A stretch of 64,000 nt of DNA from Trichostrongylus colubriformis (taxonomy: Eukaryota; Nematoda; Chromadorea; Rhabditida; Trichostrongylidae): NCBI GenBank assembly GCA_963978905.1, contig OZ022259.1:45092727-45156726 (forward strand), written 5' to 3'. The notes below the pieces were generated by a model. The model saw only the letters and a list, made by a program, of their open reading frames with translations, made no database searches and was not told where the DNA came from. The translations under genes and the position numbers were made by a program. Below, in pieces: positions 26,801-36,957 of the stretch (positions within the stretch are counted from its first letter, which is position 1; every line of letters starts with the position of its first letter).

Positions 26801-28370
26801 CTCTTCAAACGGCTGGACGAACATCGCAGGGCCTTACATAACCCTACATCATATTTAAATAATAGTTTCTCCAAACATAGAACACAAAAACATGCCTACG
26901 AGGCGCCGCCTAACCTTATCGTTAGAGTACTGCACCGCTCCATCGAAAATACGGTGGAAAGAAAAATCCTTGAGGCACTGGAAATTAGAAGGTTATCCCC
27001 AGAGATAAATGGCAGAGACGAACTGCGTGACTCTCTTGAACTAATCACATGACTACAGTGTTATGCACTGTGGAATGAATGTGATACCAAACACTATCAC
27101 AGTCACAGCACGTCTACGCTATTTAAGGGTTAGGTGAGGGTGGGTCGACCAATTCTGCTCCACTACCAAGGACCCCACCAAGGGTAAGGATAGTAACCCG
27201 GTGGCAGCAGTAAGTCGGTTTAGTACAAATAAACCAGAGCGACTCTGAAATAGAGTCTCTCGATAGGTTTTAATTTGTACCATTTCAGGCTTGAGAAAGG
27301 CGCTAAGCGCCGAAAGCTTGCCAATAAAAGTTCAAAATACTTTTGCAACGTTCTTTTGCAATCATTTTTTGTGAAAGTGTTTTTGAATCTTTTGGAATAA
27401 ATCTTGCAAGTCTCACATTGTTCAGTACATATTCATGATACTCCAATAATAATCAATAATTATTTGAAAAATCAATGAATGAAATAGTAATCAATCAGTA
27501 AAATCGCATTTGAATTGGTAAAATGAAAGTTAGAACAATAAACTGAAATTAAAAATTACCAAAATCAATATTGATAAATCAATAATTAAGAATCAATAAT
27601 AATTTTTCTCGATGGGTAGCGCCGCTCCGAAGGGCGAATTTTTCCACATATTATAAATGGATTGAAGGGTGTGGATACGATAATTTGGCTGCTGAAGAGG
27701 TAGAAATAGGTTCACTATTGCCAAGCACCTTTCCACACGAATTATCGCCATACGCATGCATTCAACAACAAATCTCTATGCATGCACTCTGACATCTGCC
27801 GAGTGCACCCGACTTTAATCAAGCGCTGCGTGACCGCGACGCACAACATATCCGCGCGCCTCAAATCGATTTAGTCGGTGATACGGTGCTCTAGAGAGCA
27901 TAACAACCGCCAAAAGCAACGTGGCAACGTAGAGTCCATAAGATTTCTGGGGAATTCATTTTACACTCTCCCCACTAATAAAATATTTTGCACCTGTACT
28001 TAGTTACAGCTACGGATCGAATTGTCATTCTCACTGCATTTAACCAGTGCAATAAAAAACTTTGGTGGTCACGTAAACCACATTTGAATCACAGAATTTC
28101 AGTGGCCAGTCAATCAGCCACCGATGACAATCCCCTGAACAGCGTTTTGCGACAGACTCTTGCCGCCGGTACACTGAATCAACAACTACAGCAAGTGCAG
28201 AATCAGTTACAGGTTTGTGATTGAGCTCATTGGGTTCACCGAGGACGTGAATACCTTCTGATGCAAAGAACCATATTTAGGCTCAAGCACAACAGAAGCA
28301 GCAACAACAACAACAGCAACAGCAACAACAGCAGCAACAAGCTCAGCAGCAGCAACAACAACAACAACAG

Positions 28371-28402
<32 letters not shown>

Positions 28403-31400
28403 ACAACAAGCTCAGCAGCAGCAACAAATGCCTTTAGCGTTAAACGCCGCTAATCTGGCTGCATTGAATCAGATGGCTCGGAATCAGCTGAACAATGCTT
28501 CACAGCGTGAGTTTAGCAAAAAAAAAATTAGTTACATCTAGGGTGGGAGGACATCTCAGACGGCTCTCAATCTCTTACCCTGTTGTCTTCGGGCACAAGC
28601 GCTTCCACTGCACAAGTTCGGCCTTCTTACATTTCATTGGAATGAATCGATGCTATCATTAAAAAATGCCTGATTTCGAATTTTTTCTGGAACGAAATGA
28701 TCCTTTCTCTGACTCTAACCACTACTGAATCGATATATCGATCGTCTTCTCACCCGTTTCCCTATCGATTTTTGAAACTGGTCGATAATATATACTTTGT
28801 GTATATGTGAGTGTGTGTGTGAGTCAGGTGCAAGGCGATGTGTTCTGATAACTTGTCACTGATTGCAATGCAATCACTCTATCGTGGAGAGTCTTATAAC
28901 TTCTCCGTCGTTCTCTCTCCCCTCGATGGCCTTGTTTACATTGTTATTACAGTATAACTTTGCTTCTAGAAACTTCTTCAGCTACAAATTCCTCAGTTAA
29001 CAAGGTGTTATTTCAGCTTTGTTAGGAATGACACCGGAACAATTCACCAGCCATTTCGGTTTCCTCAATCCAATCAAAAGAGGTGAGCACTGTCGATTTA
29101 TTAATTCTCTGAAAATTCTTCTCCGTGATTGGGACCACCTTTGGAGGCTTTCCGGTGATCCCATGGTAATCCATAAACTTATGCTATTTTTTATGTTGGT
29201 ATTTCAATGTTAATATTCTTTGACGCCAAGGGAATAAGGTTATCAGCATCAGATAGGCAACTGGTGTCGATCAATTTCGGGTTGAACCTGGTATTAAAGT
29301 TTGTCCTATTGGAAGCACGGTCCTGATGGAAGTTCAAATTCAGATTCCCAATACCTTTTTTAACCTAGAGACCAATTCGCGTATCTGCTTTTTGGTACCA
29401 CACATGAATTCCTGGGGCTTCACTTCCGAATATGTTGTCGAACTCTAAGACGACGTCAAAACTGATCCTACTGACTAGATAAACAACGATTTCACTTTGG
29501 TTGTTCCTGGTTCTGCACGGGACCAACATAAATCATTGAAAAGGTAACGTGATAAAAGTGATAAAAAATTGCTTTTATACTAACTTATCGAGTAGATTCA
29601 CTTGATCGAGCCAAAACTCGATGTCTCCAATAAGATTATTTTTTTCATTTTCTCATGTACAATGACCCCAAAAATCCCTGTTAACAGACATGCCGTCCGC
29701 GCCACACGGGACCGATGCCAACGGTATGCCACAACCAAAGCGTCGCCGTCTGCGTCGGCATCCCGTTTGGATGTTTTTCAAGGATCTCGAAGATCGCGTG
29801 AGTCTGAGAAGAGTTTCTGTCTGTTTTGGTGACATTTAATAGGCGTGCAAGAGTGAAGGCTGCCGTGACGAACCCTTCATTGTTTAGTGTTTGTTTGATC
29901 AGAGTGATAAAGTGATGAATAAATCGCAGCGCGAAGCTGTGGTCGCGTGCATTGAGAGTGTAATGTCACAATTCTTCGAAGTAATACATAAATTCTTCTC
30001 ATTTTTGCTGGAAAATTCCCTCTGTATATGGTAGCTTAATATTAATTAGGTAAGGCCGCGTTCATACATTGCTCCGGCAGGGTGTGGCTGCGTTTAGAGG
30101 TAGCGAGGCAGAACACGAGGGAGTGCAGAGTCCGCACAGGTATCGAGCCTGGGTGGCCCAGGCGGCGACGCACGACACGCAGCCACGCCCTGCCGCCGGC
30201 ATCGCAAAGTATGAACGCGGCCTAAACTTTATAACAAAGCTCAAAGATCAGGTGCCAGCAAGCCCAGCCCAGTCAGAAATTTTATGTGATTGTAGAGGTC
30301 AGTAGGGTGGACTTGAACCGTGACTCACCGGAATATAGCTCGAAAGTTTCAATTCGAGGCGCTTGAGTCTTCCCCTCTTTCTAATCCTTGTCTTTCTCTC
30401 TTAACTACGATTGAATTATGTGATTTTCAAATAGCTCTGCTAATTAGAGACTATCGTCAATAGGAGCATTACTGGTGATGTATATGTAGTTCATAAACTA
30501 AGGAACTTGTCCAGTTATTCGGATTCAGAAGAGTGAAGTTGATTTGTTTCAGATGGTTGGTTGTATCAACTGCAGTTTCCGTACTGGATCGGCATTTAGC
30601 ACTAATTTGAAAATGCATTTGAAAGCCCATCACAAGGAGGATTACGAGAGGGTGAGACAGTTTGTATACATAAGTCGATTATTGATTACCTGGAAATGCT
30701 GACGTACTTGAGCCTATTGGTTACGTGCATAGCGCAGTTCTAAAAATAAGCTTTTAAGTGCATGCATTTAAATACATTTTAGCGAAGCTGTTATAGAGAT
30801 TTGTCTGTATCAGTTTTTTCATTGGTTTACAAGCCCAGATAAGGTTCGTTTTTAGTACTGCGAGGGGTAAAGATGGCATTGTGATGGTCTCCTTTTTGAG
30901 GATACTGTTAGTCAGGGTTCCTTTGAAGACAGTGGTAAGGTTAATGTGATTAATGAGTGAGTCTAAAAAGGTGAGTCATCCGAATGAAAGCTACGAGTCT
31001 AGGAAGATTGTATGTGGCGGAATTCCCGATAAAAAGGAGCGCTCCGGGCTTTATAAGACCTGTCTTTTTCAACAAATGCAGCTTTTTTTTTACAATTGCC
31101 CGTCCATCTTTAGCAGAGCCCCTCCCTTCGTAGTGAAATGGGAGAGGGGATCATATTTTTTAGGTTTTGACAGTTCCATTCCGTTTTTTTTCACTTTCAT
31201 GCTAATAGACAACTGGACTTTCGAGTTCAATAAGATTTTGATATTCGGCCTCAACTAGCCCTACCACTATCTTTAAATAGCTCAGGAAATCTGTTTCTCA
31301 TGACCTCAAGAACGTGAGCTAACATTTTCAATTAGTAATTTCCATTGTCAACGAGTTGATGTGCGCAATATCTGTTGTTTGTGTTTTAAATTTTCCTTTT

Positions 31401-34400
31401 CTCACACTTTTTATACATAGAAAACCGTGCTCACAGAGTAGTTACTTAGCCAGGTCGTTGGTCTGCGACCCTGCCTACTGCTGGTGTGGTTCTCCGTCGT
31501 TATATCATAACACATTTTATCAACTTTTACGGGCCAGTTAAATGGAATGAATGCGAGACAAGACATTGCGTAGCTAGCTAGCTAGCTGTTCCCCGTCACA
31601 GATACTAGTATTGATAACGGCATTATACATGAATGTATGGCGCAAACAATGTACTTCGTCAAAGCTGTATAGGGGCTAGGAAAGTGAGGAAACGTTCGAT
31701 GAATTTGAAAAGAGTTGTTAGTTAAAGTTATAGAAGTTGAAAAAGGATACCACAGGGAACGCCTTCTCTTTTAAAAAGCATTACGAATGAGGCTGATTTT
31801 TTGGTCTCGAACCGCGTCAAGTTTTCTAGCTCGGCAATTTTTTTTTTTGATCGGCCAGCTAACGCACGCGTAGTCGAGTCATTATTTTTGAATGGATTTA
31901 AGGATTAAACTTTGAATAAGCTAGTTTCCAGTGTTTTTTCTTAGTGACTAAGCAACTTTCAAAATCGTTTGACTGCTTCACGTGAGCAAAGCGTATGTCC
32001 CTATGCAGAGTCTAGTCCATCGAGTGAGCTAGGATCCTTCACACAAGAAAGACCAGGAACTACAGGATTCATTAAAATCTTGTTTCTGCTTCAGGTACTG
32101 AAATTGGAAGGTGATATGCGCGTCGAGGAAAATGTGACGGGTCCACCGAATAAAATCAAAAATGAGCTGATCGATTTCATTCGTGGTGGAGGGAATGCGA
32201 GCACAGCCACTGCTGGTACGTACATTTACAACTTATTTACTTATTTTCTTTACCATACAGTCCTTGCTGGCCCGTAAATGCTTCTTATCAGGAGTCGGAT
32301 GAAATGGTCAGATAGTGAACGTTTCCGGGCGCACCATTATTTAGTCGTTTTTTCTTCCAAATGAAAGGTAAAATGCGGTGCTTCGAGATTGCAACCGCTT
32401 GGAACCCATTCTCAGATGAGCATTCCGGGGAGAGTGGGCCTTCGAAATTAGGTCCACTTTTTATCACATTCAATTTTCAGCACATCCATCTGCTCCGCGA
32501 GCATCTCCACTGATCCAACAGTTCATCAGCCAAACGATGGCAGCGCGGCACGGCAACGACTCGACGAAGAAAGACAGGTGAGGGGGGAGGTTTAGTACAG
32601 TTGGGTGGAACTACATACCATCTGGACTACTTGCATACTGGGCCATTTCGCATGCTATTCGTTCAGCATGGACGAGGATCCATTCAACGGAATGTCGATG
32701 TCAGACAAACTGGCCGCTCTTGTCGGTCTGGTACCTCCTCCAGGCGGTGTTGAAGGCGAGATCAAACAAGAAGATGAACCCGAAGAGCCTGTTCCATCGG
32801 TGCAGGTGAGAACTTACTTGAAAGTGTTGATGTGATGTATTTAATTGGCAATCAAGTACCCGGGTAATGGGACACCGTTTCAGACTGCCTTTGATGAGAT
32901 ACGGCGAGCAGCTGACAATATGTTGGCCGCGAATATGGGTTTGGCTCCACCTCCACAAGAACAAACGATCGTGAACCTCAACGGTTGGTGTTTATTAATC
33001 TTAATAACCGCTGGAAATATTGGGAGCATGGCAGATAAATACGACAGATGATGAAAAATCCTTTCTTTCAGGTTCTATCGTCACCACCGAGACTCAATCG
33101 ACGTCGTCTGCGGCTTCTGATGATTGTGATGAGAAGAAAGTGGACAGAGATATGGCACTTGCAAAGTAAGTCCCCGATAGTCCTTCTCAGTAATCGGCCT
33201 ATCTGATTTGATCTGAGCATTACGTATTTTCGGGATGAGGCAGTCATGTTATGCCTCTACACGACTGATGTGTCAGTAGCCACCACAATAGCGGGCCAGG
33301 GGGGAAGAAATTCAGTGTCGCTCAGAGGAAAAGTACCGGCCTGAACAACAAACACCATCTTTGTGATGAGTTGAGCATGACATAGAAAATAAATAGCCTC
33401 CTTATCCGGAACTCCTTCCCTTTAGCTCGAATTCTCCCAGGATTGTAAGAAAAAGTTCCCAGAGAGGTCGTAAGGGTGAAGCCATGTCGTCAGTAGTGTC
33501 CTGGGAGCACAGTCAAGCGTTGTAAATGAAATTTGACTCCTCTCTTTTCCATGATCGGTGTTTTCGGTGAGACTTCTAGAAAAGAAAGGTTGTCACTGGA
33601 TAGTCATGGTATTGCTAGCTAGTACAATGTGTGATTATCGACTAGCTATCTTTATTGAATCACCTCATCAGCCCAAAAAACAGTAAAAAACGAGGTATTC
33701 GGCGAGGGTTACTCGGCGACCTTAAAACCACAGTATCACCCTTTTTCCAGCTCCAGAAGTTCTCATCTGATTCTTGACACTAGTCTAGGGTGCACGCAAT
33801 TGGCATGCTAGTCATGTAAGGCCGCGTTCATACTTTGCAATACGCGCAACAGGGAGTGACCGCTTGTCTCTGCGTCTCCGCCTGTGTCACCCTGTCAAGT
33901 TGCCTGCGTCGTCCCTGCATTTTCCTGGTCTCTGCACTCTGCCTCGCTGCCTGTGAACGCAGCCACGCAATTTCGGCGCAAAGTATAAACGCGGCCTGAG
34001 GGCATCTTGCTGTTAGTACCTCCCCACTCCGTCAAGTTACATATGTTACATATACAGTTACATATACATAGTGCCATGCTCATAGGCTGTACAATCTGTA
34101 CAAAAAAATTATTCTAGGTTCTGGTTTTCCGAAGGTGCAAACAACAACCTGCTGCAGAGCGAACAGTTCAAGGTTTGTATCAAAAAAGGATTCTCTTTTT
34201 ATTCTTTATACCAAGTTAACCACGCTTTGCTTCATGTTCTTTTCGTTGTGCTTACTGTTGTCATTTGTTTTTGAGTGCTAATCTGCTTGCTCGTTTCGGT
34301 GTTGTCAAATCAGCATCCACTATAATACCCCTCTCAACAAAGTGGGTAACTCTCAGGTGTTCATGAAAAAGCCTTTCGTCATAGGCCAAACAAGTCGAAC

Positions 34401-36957
34401 TCGTCCAGTGGACGGGTATTCATGGCAAACTCGTTTAGTGGGCGGGGCGAATATGTCTGTGATGCTAAGTGGGCGCCACCTCGCATAAATTTACGTCATG
34501 GATGGTGTCAAAGCAGCCTTCAGTCGATTCCAAACTCTGGATTGTTCGTGGTTGACGCACTAGGAATTCGTAGTGAGAGTATGTAGTATCACCTTCCAGA
34601 GTGTTGGAATAGTCCGATGTATCACGTTGCCGAGTGTGTTTATCTGTCCATTTCCCTTTGTCACTGGAAAGCTCTGCTGAAACGTTTGGCTAGTCATTTC
34701 CGTAACTGCATGCTTCTCACCTTTGTGGTCTATCTCGTGGAGAGGAGCCGAATGAAACTGACAAAATCTTTCTACGTCCATGTTCTACGTGGCAGCTGCG
34801 GATCATCCCTTGTGTTACCCACATCGGCTCGATCTGAACATATATGACCTATTAAGGCATTGTTCGACATGAATCCTGACACGACTTCTACCGCTGAAGC
34901 AATAGTATCCAGTTCTGTTCTATTAACTCAGCTTCTAACATCGTGTAGTGGTGGTGGTGGTGATGGTGACAATGGCGATGGTGCTGGTCCCATGTCCGAA
35001 GGGACAACAACAGAGACACAACCATCATTTGATGTGTCTTCGCTTACCTATGACGGATTGTTCGATGGATTAACAGCGCTCCAGAAACACTTCGGAGTCG
35101 ATGAGTTGACGTCGTTTGTGATCACAATTCAACTGTTACAAAGTTCAGTGAAAAATGCTGAAGAACGATTGATTGTGGATAGCGTGTGTGGTGGATTGGA
35201 GCGCATTTACAACTTGAATTTTGAGACAAATCGAAGTGAACGCACGAAAAAGTTGATTTCGGAAAAAATGAAACTGAAACGGTTGTTTGAGACCAGCGAA
35301 CAGCGTGAACATCGTCTGCAACGAATGAAAGAACGTTATCGGCAACAACGAGAAGCCCAGGAGAGCACGACGAAGCTCGATCGTCGCAAGAAGGAGTGCC
35401 GTGCTGCAGCTGCAGCAGCGGCTGCGATTGCTGATGATGAGCGGGAAGCACGAGCAAGGGAAGAACGGCTATTGCGATTACGCGACTATCAACGTAGACG
35501 ATTACTGAGTGAGAAGCCGGAGCAAAGGGCACGACGACTTGCGAAAATGCGCGAAAACCAAAAACTTCGACGTGCGCGACAGCTCGCACAGCGAAGCGCT
35601 ACGTCTTCGGAAAGTGTGGTACGTTTTATTGCACTGCATGGTTTGATTATGTCATAACGATATTTGTGTGCGTGGCACTAACTAACATGCATGATAATTA
35701 ACATTCTTTGGTTTTAATGTTTTTTTTTTTCAAAAAATGAGAGCACATAAAGATATTGGGTGGGTAAGTTTGACAGATTGTGGAACACGAAGGGTGATCA
35801 GCAGTGTAACAATAGAGAAAGAACGGAATGAGAAATTGGACGAAAACCCTTCTCCTCTTTCGCGTCCCTCTGCGTCACTAGCCAAGGGTAGATTGCAGAC
35901 AGATTGGGAGCGTAAATCAGCCGGCCGCAAACGCTGTCCTGCTCTCGCCGACAACTCACCCGGCTGCAGGACTGCTGTGATATGGCCCCGAGCCGCGATA
36001 TCCAATGCGAGTTTCACTACACATGACCTCTTTAGAGGTGGAATATTTGTTTCCAAATAATATTTACTCCCAGTTTTCACTCTCTCCATATTCCTCCCCG
36101 GGCCTTCAGTAGAACATGGGACCATCTCAAAAGCGTATCTTAAGATCCACTCTGTGCAATCCCCGGGTTGCTTTCTGCCAGAAGCAATACACATCATTGG
36201 TTCAATACAATGAAAATTCGAATGTACGACACCTTTCGATCTTTCTCCAACCTCCTTCCCCCACCACTGTGTCAACACTTTGCGATTTGAGCTCTGAGTA
36301 TTCAGACCTTCGCGGATGACATGGAAGAGCTTGTTCCAGCTCTATCTGGTAGCTTCATCTGCGTCTCTTTTGCTTTCATTCCCTAACTAGCCCTCAACTC
36401 CCATTTCCCAGGATTTCCTCTAGAGCGGCAACTTTTCCCGTTGTCACGAATTTCATATACCTTCTTCCTTTCCGTTCATTGGTGAACTTTGTTCACGCAA
36501 GATGAGTAAGTGGAGCTAGCGCAATGCGTAGGAGACTTTGACACTTTATAGATGCACTTCTCGAGCCTTTTATTTTGGATGTGCGCAGGAGGAACCAGTG
36601 CGGCGTCGCGCCGTGAGAATGCGACATCGCGCCCATCATGAAAAGCTGCGATGCTCGCGTCGTGAGACTTTGAGACGTCGCATAAGTTGCTACAGCACTG
36701 CACCCACTTTATTTCTCATGAGTTTTGATGTGTGGGAGTCTTATAAAAGCTGAACGAAGTGCATTGTTTTATTTTGGAAATATGATACTTGGATACCTCC
36801 AGAAACGGGAAACTCTTTGCTACTCAAAACTCTCTTTTTACAGGACTTTGTGCGCAGTCTGGCTCCCGACTACGAAATTCCAGAAGCAGGCGATCTAGCT
36901 GGCCTTGTTGACGTCGACGTTACCTCGACGCAACAACAACAGCAACAGCAACAGTAG
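17846..36957 (+). CDS. Two-BED-finger, polyQ, STPR-repeat nuclear protein (19 exons, about 976 aa)
   Basis: Reconstructed by following phase through splice sites. Exons: 17846-17917, 21152-21335, 21647(or 21623)-21727, 21786-22014, 22621-22756, 22929-23064, 28103-28212, 28281-28506, 29017-29082, 29688-29797, 30553-30651, 32095-32215, 32481-32577, 32667-32805, 32884-32983, 33072-33165, 34118-34172, 34857-35618, 36844-36957. All junctions keep one frame, and the stop is TAG at 36955. Domains: Ser/Gln-rich N-terminus; basic patch plus BED finger 1 (about 184-234); polyQ (about 317-365); basic patch plus BED finger 2 (about 430-483); IKQE sumoylation-type motif (about 588-591); Gly/Asp-rich linker; Arg-rich STPR-like repeats (about 830-930); short Gln C-tail. 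BED fingers and STPR repeats bind DNA in known families, so a chromatin or transcription role is inferred. The ATG lies 42 nt after an acceptor (ends 17804) suited to spliced-leader addition. The exon 3 acceptor is the weakest junction. I cannot name the orthologue. Confidence 0.85.
19020..19390 (+). repeat. Dispersed repeat family B, copy 1
   Basis: Shares several blocks in the same order with 31000-31275, such as CATTCCGTTT, TTCACTTTC and ATATTCGGCC before a CTACC-rich end. No coding role seen. Confidence 0.5.
19885..20262 (+). repeat. SINE-like copy (diverged, in intron 1 of the BED/STPR gene)
   Basis: GATGGTACAATGACAAGTGG at the start, GGGGATCAAGTCC as the B-box-like region and GTGCATGGCGTATCCC at the end. 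Confidence 0.45.
22621..22756 (+). other. Exon 5: BED-type zinc finger 1
   Basis: Completes the basic run RKRQRR begun at the end of exon 4 (22014, AG|A junction) and continues NPVWPYFDVVDG, then CKQC and a His pair. The order is aromatic W/F, C-X2-C, SxNLKxHL, H-H, which is the BED-finger layout. Candidate zinc ligands are Cys205, Cys208, His223 and His227 or His228. The acceptor is CCTTGTTTAG and the donor is AAG|GTTTGT. The next exon (22929-23064, starting VIQAED) carries on in phase 0. Confidence 0.85.
23456..23804. mobile_element. Short inverted-repeat element in intron 6 of the BED/STPR gene
   Basis: TTAGATTCGGC followed by AAGAAAACGGTGATAAACCT at the left is repeated inverted as AGGTTTATCACCGTTTTCTT and GCTGAATCTAA at the right. 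No coding capacity. Superfamily not assigned. Confidence 0.6.
24231..24593 (+). CDS. Intronic open frame of 120 codons, unrecognised
   Basis: Within intron 6 of the BED/STPR gene. The tail LEIEQGTLNQIAAVCSLVNH is more protein-like than the rest. A 144-codon frame lies opposite (24001-24435). No phase-compatible splice sites join it to the host gene. Probably chance or a decayed element. Confidence 0.12.
   Translation: MSGAIKFRKQVLLCALLWVSCGMVYHLYKITFCRALVVRDISALHPPHTSLSSSSNSEELFLYPSVRTSTLVHLPLFPPSQEHSTALLWSKLEIEQGTLNQIAAVCSLVNHLLSVCLPTG
25830..26220. repeat. Left 391-bp inverted arm of the Penelope-like element
   Basis: Reverse complement of 27045-27435. The segments compared by eye (about 25830-25930 and 26060-26220) match almost perfectly. 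It contains the short palindrome GGCGCTTAGCGCC near 25954. No hammerhead-ribozyme core (CTGANGA with GAAA) was seen. Confidence 0.85.
26222..27052 (+). CDS. Penelope-like RT C-terminus plus GIY-YIG endonuclease (truncated)
   Basis: The open frame begins without an ATG at the inner edge of the left arm (a TGA precedes at 26219) and runs 276 codons. It first shows GFVPFLNTKV and WYKKPASKNI, typical of the end of the Penelope RT. A possible internal start is ATG 26342. Then come a Cys cluster (CGREGCTYC) and the nuclease: GSVYLIVC, then KYVGETKKPLFKRLDEHRRA with the Tyr-Val-Gly form of the YIG motif, Arg and His downstream, and a candidate catalytic Glu in NTVERKILEAL. The stop lies inside the right arm. 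In complete elements these domains nick DNA for target-primed reverse transcription. Alone, this copy lacks the polymerase core. Confidence 0.85.
   Translation, partial: FTVEEPNEDGFVPFLNTKVRINGGGKELCWYKKPASKNIIMHARSCHPAYIKAGVVHNLILTTEKICAQSSNGADSAVDRILSENGYTRLNVRTWRPYFSADGIPMIMPYVNENMAWKVNSVVRNSSLPIKLVFKPPPNLKRLLTYSRPYEDKCGREGCTYCTNDKICQLRGSVYLIVCQGCGQKYVGETKKPLFKRLDEHRRALHNPTSYLNNSFSKHRTQKHAYEAPPNLIVRVLHRSIENTVERKILEALEIRRLSPEINGRDELRDSLELIT
27045..27435. repeat. Right 391-bp inverted arm of the Penelope-like element
   Basis: Inverted copy of 25830-26220. It starts within the endonuclease stop region and its last five bases overlap the candidate target duplication ATTCATGATACTCCA. Confidence 0.85.
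28281..28506 (+). other. Exon 8: poly-glutamine exon
   Basis: Encodes AQAQQK, then 14 Gln, Ala, 22 Gln, Ala, 5 Gln, then MPLALNAANLAALNQMARNQ. CAA and CAG codons are mixed irregularly. This breaks up a pure trinucleotide run and should slow slippage, yet the tract is a plausible length-polymorphic site between strains. The acceptor is CATATTTAG and the donor is C|GTGAGT (phase 1). The Leu-only reading of the opposite strand (28236-28427) is a shadow. Confidence 0.85.
29688..30651 (+). other. Exons 10-11: BED-type zinc finger 2
   Basis: Exon 10 (29688-29797) ends PKRRRLRRHPVWMFFKDLED plus Arg. Exon 11 (30553-30651) gives MVGCINCSFRTG, then FSTNLKMHLKAHH and DYER. This repeats finger 1 almost motif for motif: basic patch, P-V-W, C-X2-C, STNLKxHL, HH, DYE. 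Candidate ligands are Cys454, Cys457, His472 and His476 or His477. Here an intron splits the finger between the aromatic box and the first Cys, whereas finger 1 is uninterrupted. The intron hosts a PIF/Harbinger-like MITE. Confidence 0.85.
30054..30222. mobile_element. PIF/Harbinger-like MITE, copy 1
   Basis: Ends GGCCGCGTTCATAC and GTATGAACGCGGCC, flanked by direct TAA. The TWA target and GGCC-type ends fit the Tourist/PIF-Harbinger group. 169 bp, in intron 10, which splits BED finger 2. Confidence 0.7.
31000..31275 (+). repeat. Dispersed repeat family B, copy 2
   Basis: Blocks shared with 19020-19390. Lies in intron 11 of the BED/STPR gene. Confidence 0.5.
31568..31586 (+). repeat. (TAGC)n microsatellite
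   Basis: GTAGCTAGCTAGCTAGCTG in intron 11 of the BED/STPR gene. Confidence 0.85.
32667..32805 (+). other. Exon 14: acidic/Pro segment with sumoylation-type motif
   Basis: Reads SMDEDPFNGMSMSDKLAALV, then VPPPGG, then EIKQEDEPEEP. IKQE followed by acidic residues fits the negatively charged form of the sumoylation consensus (hydrophobic-Lys-x-Glu). This is common in transcription factors, and modification here is inference. Phase 2 in, phase 0 out. Confidence 0.7.
33820..33996. mobile_element. PIF/Harbinger-like MITE, copy 2
   Basis: GGCCGCGTTCATACTTTG and CAAAGTATAAACGCGGCC ends, flanked by TAA on the left and TGA on the right (one change). In intron 16 of the BED/STPR gene. Confidence 0.7.
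34857..35618 (+). other. Exon 18: large exon with STPR-like Arg-rich repeats
   Basis: 254 codons. The first half is a Gly/Asp linker and a mixed helical segment (about 745-805) that I do not recognise. The second half has Arg-rich helical repeats such as ETSEQREHRLQRMKERYRQQ and EKPEQRARRLAKMRENQKLR, with degenerate units between them and an Ala8 run. The spacing P/S-E-Q-R-x-x-R-L-x-x-M-R matches the STPR repeat of FMBP-1-like proteins. The acceptor is ATTAAG|GCA (weak but phase-correct); the donor is GTG|GTACGT. Confidence 0.75.
36589..36753 (+). other. Possible alternative exon with an extra STPR-like repeat
   Basis: Follows a fair acceptor (TGTGCGCAG) in the phase left by exon 18 and reads EEPVRRRAVRMRHRAHHEKL, then Arg-rich residues. 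This aligns with the preceding repeat EKPEQRARRLAKMRENQKLR. It could be a cassette exon using GAT|GTGTGG at about 36729 (phase 0) or an alternative terminal exon ending at TGA 36751-36753. Without transcripts neither form is proven. Confidence 0.4.

Larger units (their letters stand above)
25783..27445 (+). mobile_element. 5'-truncated Penelope-like retroelement with inverted terminal arms
   Basis: Lies in intron 6 of the BED/STPR gene, in the same orientation. A 391-bp arm (25830-26220) is repeated inverted at 27045-27435. I saw one mismatch in the portions compared by eye (C/G near 26133). Between the arms is an open frame for the C-terminal end of a Penelope-type reverse transcriptase and its GIY-YIG endonuclease. 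The 15-mer ATTCATGATACTCCA occurs at 25783-25797 and 27431-27445 as a candidate target duplication, and 32 bp separate the left copy from the left arm. Most of the RT is missing. The near identity of the arms suggests recent insertion or gene conversion. Confidence 0.85.

Noticed and set aside
25830..27435. Cut-and-paste transposon with long terminal inverted repeats
   Set aside because: The encoded protein is RT-end plus GIY-YIG, not a transposase, and the flanking duplication is 15 bp; Penelope-like is the better fit.
28236..28427. Poly-leucine frame on the minus strand
   Set aside because: It is the complement of the CAA/CAG glutamine tract of exon 8.
35122..35589. 155-codon minus-strand frame
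   Set aside because: Shadow of the Arg-rich exon 18, which is supported by phase and repeat structure.
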